In this document: positions 50,588 through 54,187 of the stretch, piece by piece
Numbering within the stretch: position 1 is the first letter of the stretch
How the letters are laid out: each line of letters begins with the position of its first letter
Assembly: GCF_900002405.1 (NCBI RefSeq)
Contig: NZ_LK995460.1
Span: forward strand, 704 to 54,890
DNA length: 54,187 bases
From: Actinomyces succiniciruminis
GTDB lineage: Bacteria; Actinomycetota; Actinomycetes; Actinomycetales; Actinomycetaceae
Reading direction: 5' to 3'
Translations under genes and position numbers: made by a program
Notes under the pieces: generated by a model
What the model saw: the letters and a program-made list of their open reading frames with translations, nothing else
What the model was told of the DNA's origin: nothing
Databases searched by the model: none

Positions 50588-50599
50588 TGCGGCTCGAGT

Positions 50600-50790
50600 T
50601 TCAAGCACGGCGAACACCCGCACGGGTGAAGGTCGATCTCGGGACGAAAAGGACGTGTTCGCCCGTTCAGGGTCGCGCCCGGGATGAGGACGACGTGCTC
50701 TAGCGTCCAAGCGGGGCCGTTCTGAGGCTTGCGACGGCGTTCTCGAGCCGAAGGGGACGCGTTCGCCCGCCCAAGGTCGTCCTCGGGTCT
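50600..50790. repeat. Degenerate 39-bp intergenic repeats
   Basis: Bases 50637-50675 and 50741-50779 align without gaps over 39 bases, differing mainly by transitions. Both begin TCTCG and end GGTCG. A weaker third copy lies at about 50678-50714 and partial copies on either side. They lie between the broken DUF559-type gene and GH78-4 and show no coding capacity. Confidence 0.6.
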
Positions 50791-50898
50791 GCCGGTTGCC
50801 TTCGACGCGCGCCTCGGACACCGCTTGCCGGGCTGCCGCCAACCAGGAGGCCCGCGGGGCGACCCCCATTGCCGCCCATCACCCCCTATTGCCGCCCA

Positions 50899-50942
50899 TT
50901 GACTCAGCCCCACCCCTCCAATTAACCTTTGAGTCGTTTCAA
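50899..50942 (+). promoter_or_regulatory. Promoter and variant LacI-type operator of GH78-4
   Basis: TTGACT (50899-50904), 18 bp, TAACCT (50923-50928), immediately followed by the dyad TTGAGTCGTTTCAA (50929-50942). The site is related to TGAAACGGTTCA at the rhamnose operon and GH78-2, keeping the outer TGA/TCA arms and central CG. Placement after the -10 is similar. Confidence 0.6.
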
Positions 50943-50977
50943 CGCCCGCCCCACGTCACCGCAGACGGAGCCACACC

Positions 50978-53941
50978 GTGTCAACGCAGACAACACCAAC
51001 ACCTCACGCACCGCAGCAGCCCGCCACCGCGCCCCAGCCCCCGTCTCCCCCGGCGCCGGGCCCACTCCCCGAGGTCTCAGTCTCCAAGCCCGACGGCGTC
51101 CTCCCATCTGCCCGGCCCGCCGTCCCCGAGCCCGCCATTACCGCTGCCGCCCTGCCCGACCCCGTAGGCGAACTGGCCGCCCCCACTCACCTCAAGTTCG
51201 AGCAATACCTCCCCGGGGATGTCCTGGGCGGTGCCGCTCCCGCGCCGCGCCTGTCCTGGGAGATCGCCACCGCACCCGCCGGCTGGACCCCCACCGACGC
51301 CGAGGTCGAGCTCACCCGCACCGACCCGGCCGGGATCCCGATCGCCACCCCTGAAACTCTTCCCCTGGCCACAGCCGACGGCGTCCTGACCGACTGGCCC
51401 GCCGCCCCGCTCGTCTCCCGCGAGCGCGTGGTGGTGCGGGTGCGCGTGACCGGCAGCGTCGCCGTGGCCGCCTCCGCCACCGCGCCGTCGACGGCGGTGC
51501 CCGCCACCACCGAATGGTCCGAGCCGGTTGTCTACGAGGCCGGCCTGCTGGATGCCGCCGACTGGGAGGCGCTGCCCGTCGGCCCCGCCTGGCCGGAGAA
51601 CCCGGAGAGCGACCGCCGCCCGCCGCGCGTGCGCCACGAGTTCACGGTCGACCGCCCGGTGGTGGCCGCCCGCGCCTACGTCAGCGCCCACGGCCTGATC
51701 CGCGCCGAGCTCGACGGCGGCCGCGTCGGCACCGACGAGCTGGTGCCCGGCTGGACCGTATACGGGCAGCGCCTGGTGGCCCGCGCCTACGACGTCACCG
51801 CTCAACTGCTGGACTCATCCCCCGCCGGCGACGGCGTCGGCCGCCACGCGCTCGGCGCGCAGCTGGCCGACGGCTGGTACCGCGGACACATCGGCTTCGA
51901 CGGCGGCTACCGCAACCTGTATGGCGACGACGTCGCCGCCATCATTCAGCTCGAGCTCACCCACGCAGACGGCACCCGCACCACGGTCGCCACCGGCCCG
52001 GACTGGCGGGCGGGCGCCGGCGAGATCCTGTTCACCGGCCTGTACGAGGGCGAGACGGTGGACGCCCGTCTGCTCACTCCGGGCTGGTCGGCGCCCGGAT
52101 TCGACGACGCCGAATGGTCGCCGGTGGCCGTGGGCGCCTCGGACGCCGAGCAGCTGATCATGCCGTTGGATGCCCCGGTGCGCGCGCAGGAGACGCTGCT
52201 TCCGGTGGCGGTCACGGTGCAGGAGCGGCAGGTGATGTCGATCGGGGAGGCGGAGATCGAGACCGCCCCGGAGCGCGTGCTGATCGACTTCGGGCAGAAC
52301 CTGTCCGGCCGCCTGCGCATCCGCGTGGCCGGCCCGGCGGGCACCACCATCACCCTGCGGCACGCCGAGGTGCTGGAGGACGGTCGGCTGGGTACGCGCC
52401 CGCTGCGCGGTGCCGCCGCCACCGACCGCTTCACGCTGGCCGGCGACGGCGTGGAGGAGTGGGAGCCCGCCTTCACCATCCACGGCTTCCGCTACGCGGA
52501 CGTGGCCGGCTGGCCGGGTGGGGCGGCGGCCGCCAAGCGGGACATTGAGGCCGGGGCGATCACCGCCGTCGTCGTACACACCTCCATGGAACGGCTGGGC
52601 GCCTTCGACTGCTCGGACGCGCGCGTGAACCGCCTGCACGAGAACTCGCGGTGGTCCATGCGGGACAACTTCGTCGCCCTGCCCACCGACTGCCCGCAGC
52701 GCGACGAGCGCCTGGGCTGGACCGGCGACATCCAGGCCTTCGCCCCCACCGCAGCCTTCCACTACGGCTGCACCGGGCTGCTGTCCTCCTGGCTGGCGGA
52801 CCTGGCGCTCGAGCAGGCCGCGCACGGCACCGTCACCTGGTACGTGCCCGTGATCCCGGGCGGGCTCTGGACCCCGCCGCGGCCGGCGGCCGTGTGGGGC
52901 GACGCCGCCACCGTGGTGCCGTGGGAGCTGTTCCGGGCCACCGGCGACCGCGGCCTGCTGGCCCAGCAGTACGACTCCGCCAAGGCCTGGGTGGACCTGG
53001 TGGACTCCCTGTCCGCGGACGATCACGTGTGGGACTCCGGCATGCAGCTGGGCGACTGGCTGGACCCCTCCGCCCCGCCGGACAACCCCATGCAGGCAAT
53101 GACCGACCCCTACCTGGTGGCCACCGCCTTCTTCGCCCAGTCGGCCCGGATCGTCGCCCGCTGGGCGGCCGTCCTCGGCAAGAACGACGACGCCGCTCGC
53201 TACACCGCCCTGGCGGAGGCGATCGGGGAGGGCTTCCGCGCCCGCTTCACCGACGGCGCCGGGCACATGACCTCCGACACGCAGACCGCCTACGCCCTGG
53301 CGATCACCTTCGACCTGACCGGTTCGGAGGAGCACCGCCAGGTGGCCGGGGATCGGCTGGCCGAGCTGGTGGAGGCCTCCGGCGGGCATGTGTCCACGGG
53401 CTTCGCGGGCACGCCCGTGCTCACCGGGGCGCTGACGGCGACCGGTCACGCCGACGCCGCCTACCGGCTGCTGCTGACGACCTCCTGCCCGAGCTGGCTG
53501 TACACGGTCACCATGGGGGCCACCACCACCTGGGAGCGTTGGGACTCCATGCTGCCGGACGGGACCATCAACCCCGGCGACATGACCAGTTTCAACCACT
53601 ATGCCCTGGGGGCGGTCGCGGCCTGGCTGCAGCGCAGTGTCGCGGGCCTGGCGCCGGCCGAGCCCGGCTACCGGGTGATCGAGGTGGCCCCGGCACCGGG
53701 CGGGGGCCTGACCCACGCCGAGTCCATGCACCGCACCCCCTACGGCTGGGCGGTCTCCTCCTGGCGCCTGGTGGACGAGTCCGGCCGCGAGGTCACGCCG
53801 CAGGCGGCCGCCGCCGGCCAGGGCCGCCTGGAACTCGACGTCGTCGTCCCCGTCGGGGCACGGGCGCGGGTGACCCTGCCGGGACGCGAGGGGGAGCCGC
53901 CCCTCGAACTGTCCCACGGCCGCCACCACCTGGTGGCCTGA
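50978..53941 (+). CDS. GH78 alpha-L-rhamnosidase 4 (cytoplasmic, Pro-rich N-terminus)
   Basis: A 987-residue rhamnosidase. The first 65 residues are a Pro/Ala/Thr-rich tail with no signal peptide, unusual for a cytoplasmic enzyme. The beta modules (AQLADGWYRGHIGFDGG, LIDFGQNLSGRLRI) lead to the catalytic DCPQRDERLGWTGD with D571 and E577 (general acid); E853 in TTTWERWDSMLPDGT is the base candidate. It resembles GH78-2 and GH78-3 more than GH78-1, but it lacks their helical C-terminal tail. The GTG start follows GGAG by eight bases. It is behind a variant of the rhamnose-type operator and directly ahead of a probable carboxylesterase gene. Confidence 0.94.
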   Translation: MSTQTTPTPHAPQQPATAPQPPSPPAPGPLPEVSVSKPDGVLPSARPAVPEPAITAAALPDPVGELAAPTHLKFEQYLPGDVLGGAAPAPRLSWEIATAPAGWTPTDAEVELTRTDPAGIPIATPETLPLATADGVLTDWPAAPLVSRERVVVRVRVTGSVAVAASATAPSTAVPATTEWSEPVVYEAGLLDAADWEALPVGPAWPENPESDRRPPRVRHEFTVDRPVVAARAYVSAHGLIRAELDGGRVGTDELVPGWTVYGQRLVARAYDVTAQLLDSSPAGDGVGRHALGAQLADGWYRGHIGFDGGYRNLYGDDVAAIIQLELTHADGTRTTVATGPDWRAGAGEILFTGLYEGETVDARLLTPGWSAPGFDDAEWSPVAVGASDAEQLIMPLDAPVRAQETLLPVAVTVQERQVMSIGEAEIETAPERVLIDFGQNLSGRLRIRVAGPAGTTITLRHAEVLEDGRLGTRPLRGAAATDRFTLAGDGVEEWEPAFTIHGFRYADVAGWPGGAAAAKRDIEAGAITAVVVHTSMERLGAFDCSDARVNRLHENSRWSMRDNFVALPTDCPQRDERLGWTGDIQAFAPTAAFHYGCTGLLSSWLADLALEQAAHGTVTWYVPVIPGGLWTPPRPAAVWGDAATVVPWELFRATGDRGLLAQQYDSAKAWVDLVDSLSADDHVWDSGMQLGDWLDPSAPPDNPMQAMTDPYLVATAFFAQSARIVARWAAVLGKNDDAARYTALAEAIGEGFRARFTDGAGHMTSDTQTAYALAITFDLTGSEEHRQVAGDRLAELVEASGGHVSTGFAGTPVLTGALTATGHADAAYRLLLTTSCPSWLYTVTMGATTTWERWDSMLPDGTINPGDMTSFNHYALGAVAAWLQRSVAGLAPAEPGYRVIEVAPAPGGGLTHAESMHRTPYGWAVSSWRLVDESGREVTPQAAAAGQGRLELDVVVPVGARARVTLPGREGEPPLELSHGRHHLVA

Positions 53942-53953
53942 GGTCCTGCCGTC

Positions 53954-54187
53954 ATGCGAACGCACGGCGAGTCGACGTCCCCCGGAGCCCACCCCGCCTC
54001 CACGCCGATCGCGGTCCCGCAGGGCGGGCCCGGTCCCGTCGTCGACGCGCCTTGCGGGGCGGTGCGCGGGGTGTGGCGCAGCATTGCATCCGCCCGCGGC
54101 GACGGCGCGGCCACCGGCACCGGCGGGCCCGGCCGGGCCGTCACCGACCGGGCGGGGGCCGTCGCCGACCGGGCGGGGGCCGTCGCC
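53954..54187 (+). CDS. Probable carboxylesterase, N-terminal part only
   Basis: The frame opens with an ATG 13 bases after the GH78-4 stop, with GAGG of that stop region as a possible ribosome binding site, and stays open to the window edge (78 codons). After a Pro/Gly-rich start the segment APCGAVRGVWRSIASARGDG resembles the opening of type-B carboxylesterases (A-P-x-G-x-V-R-G-x-W). It ends in two copies of DRAGAVA encoded by an exact 21-bp tandem repeat. If correct, it would be a second esterase next to a rhamnosidase. The evidence is short, so this is tentative. Confidence 0.45.
   Translation, partial: MRTHGESTSPGAHPASTPIAVPQGGPGPVVDAPCGAVRGVWRSIASARGDGAATGTGGPGRAVTDRAGAVADRAGAVA
54146..54187 (+). 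repeat. 21-bp tandem repeat at the window edge
   Basis: GACCGGGCGGGGGCCGTCGC plus C occurs twice back to back (54146-54166, 54167-54187), in frame within the partial gene. More copies may follow beyond the window. Confidence 0.75.

Noticed and set aside
51815-53992. A 725-codon minus-strand frame opposite GH78-4
   Set aside because: Shadow frame with low-complexity composition and no ribosome binding site.

Overview
The window is high-GC DNA with many GTG starts, clear Shine-Dalgarno sequences, near-saturated G/C third positions, a twin-arginine-like lipoprotein signal and a surface protein ending in an LAxTG sorting signal. This fits a high-GC actinobacterium, most likely Actinomycetaceae (Actinomyces-like). 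That assignment is an inference from style and gene families, not from a database match. I found no rRNA, tRNA, transposase or CRISPR array.

Region 1 (1-8.7 kb) is ordinary chromosome: the 3' part of the hrpA RNA helicase gene, a small protein with two L7/L12-C-terminal-like repeats, a cardiolipin synthase, a membrane-anchored lysozyme-like protein and a SprT-like metalloprotein. Region 2 (8.7-20.4 kb) is an L-rhamnose catabolic cluster: a LacI regulator divergent from a flavodoxin-like gene, then rhamnose mutarotase, an MFS sugar transporter, rhamnose isomerase, rhamnulokinase, an HSL-type esterase, rhamnulose-1-phosphate aldolase, and a first GH78 alpha-L-rhamnosidase. A 30-codon gene with its own ribosome binding site and a strong terminator follows. 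Region 3 (20.9-30.8 kb) holds a GH1 glycosidase with an MFS transporter opposite a TetR regulator, an F420/NADP-type oxidoreductase, a second GH78 and a GH43.

Region 4 (30.9-49.1 kb) is a second carbohydrate locus with somewhat less extreme codon use. An apparent eight-gene minus-strand operon runs from a peptide/oligosaccharide-type ABC importer (binding lipoprotein, permease, fused permease-ATPase, ATPase) into a GH78, a GH43-like enzyme, a GH3 and a DUF4038/DUF5605-like glycosidase. An orphan ribbon-helix-helix protein lies downstream. Divergent from the operon is a second LacI regulator, and beyond it a large wall-anchored alpha/beta-hydrolase. Region 5 (49.4-54.2 kb) holds a DUF559-type gene broken by an in-frame TGA, degenerate repeats, a fourth GH78, and the first codons of a probable carboxylesterase.

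The genes suggest one strategy. All four rhamnosidases and the GH1, GH3 and GH43 enzymes lack signal peptides, so rhamnose-bearing oligosaccharides or glycosides are probably imported and trimmed inside the cell, with free L-rhamnose entering the RhaM-RhaI-RhaB-RhaD route. Two sets of LacI-type operators can be read by eye. Set A (core TGAAACGGTTCA) sits just after the promoters of the rhamnose operon and the second GH78, with a related site before the fourth GH78. Set B (GTAGAnCGnTnnAC) sits at the ABC operon, the second lacI gene and the wall-anchored hydrolase. Intergenic gaps also carry several unexplained repeats: 23-bp tandem arrays in inverted orientation 8 kb apart, a dyad-symmetric array of 20-bp-phased GGTCGT cores, a 120-bp element with 21-bp perfect inverted ends, and a 39-bp degenerate repeat.
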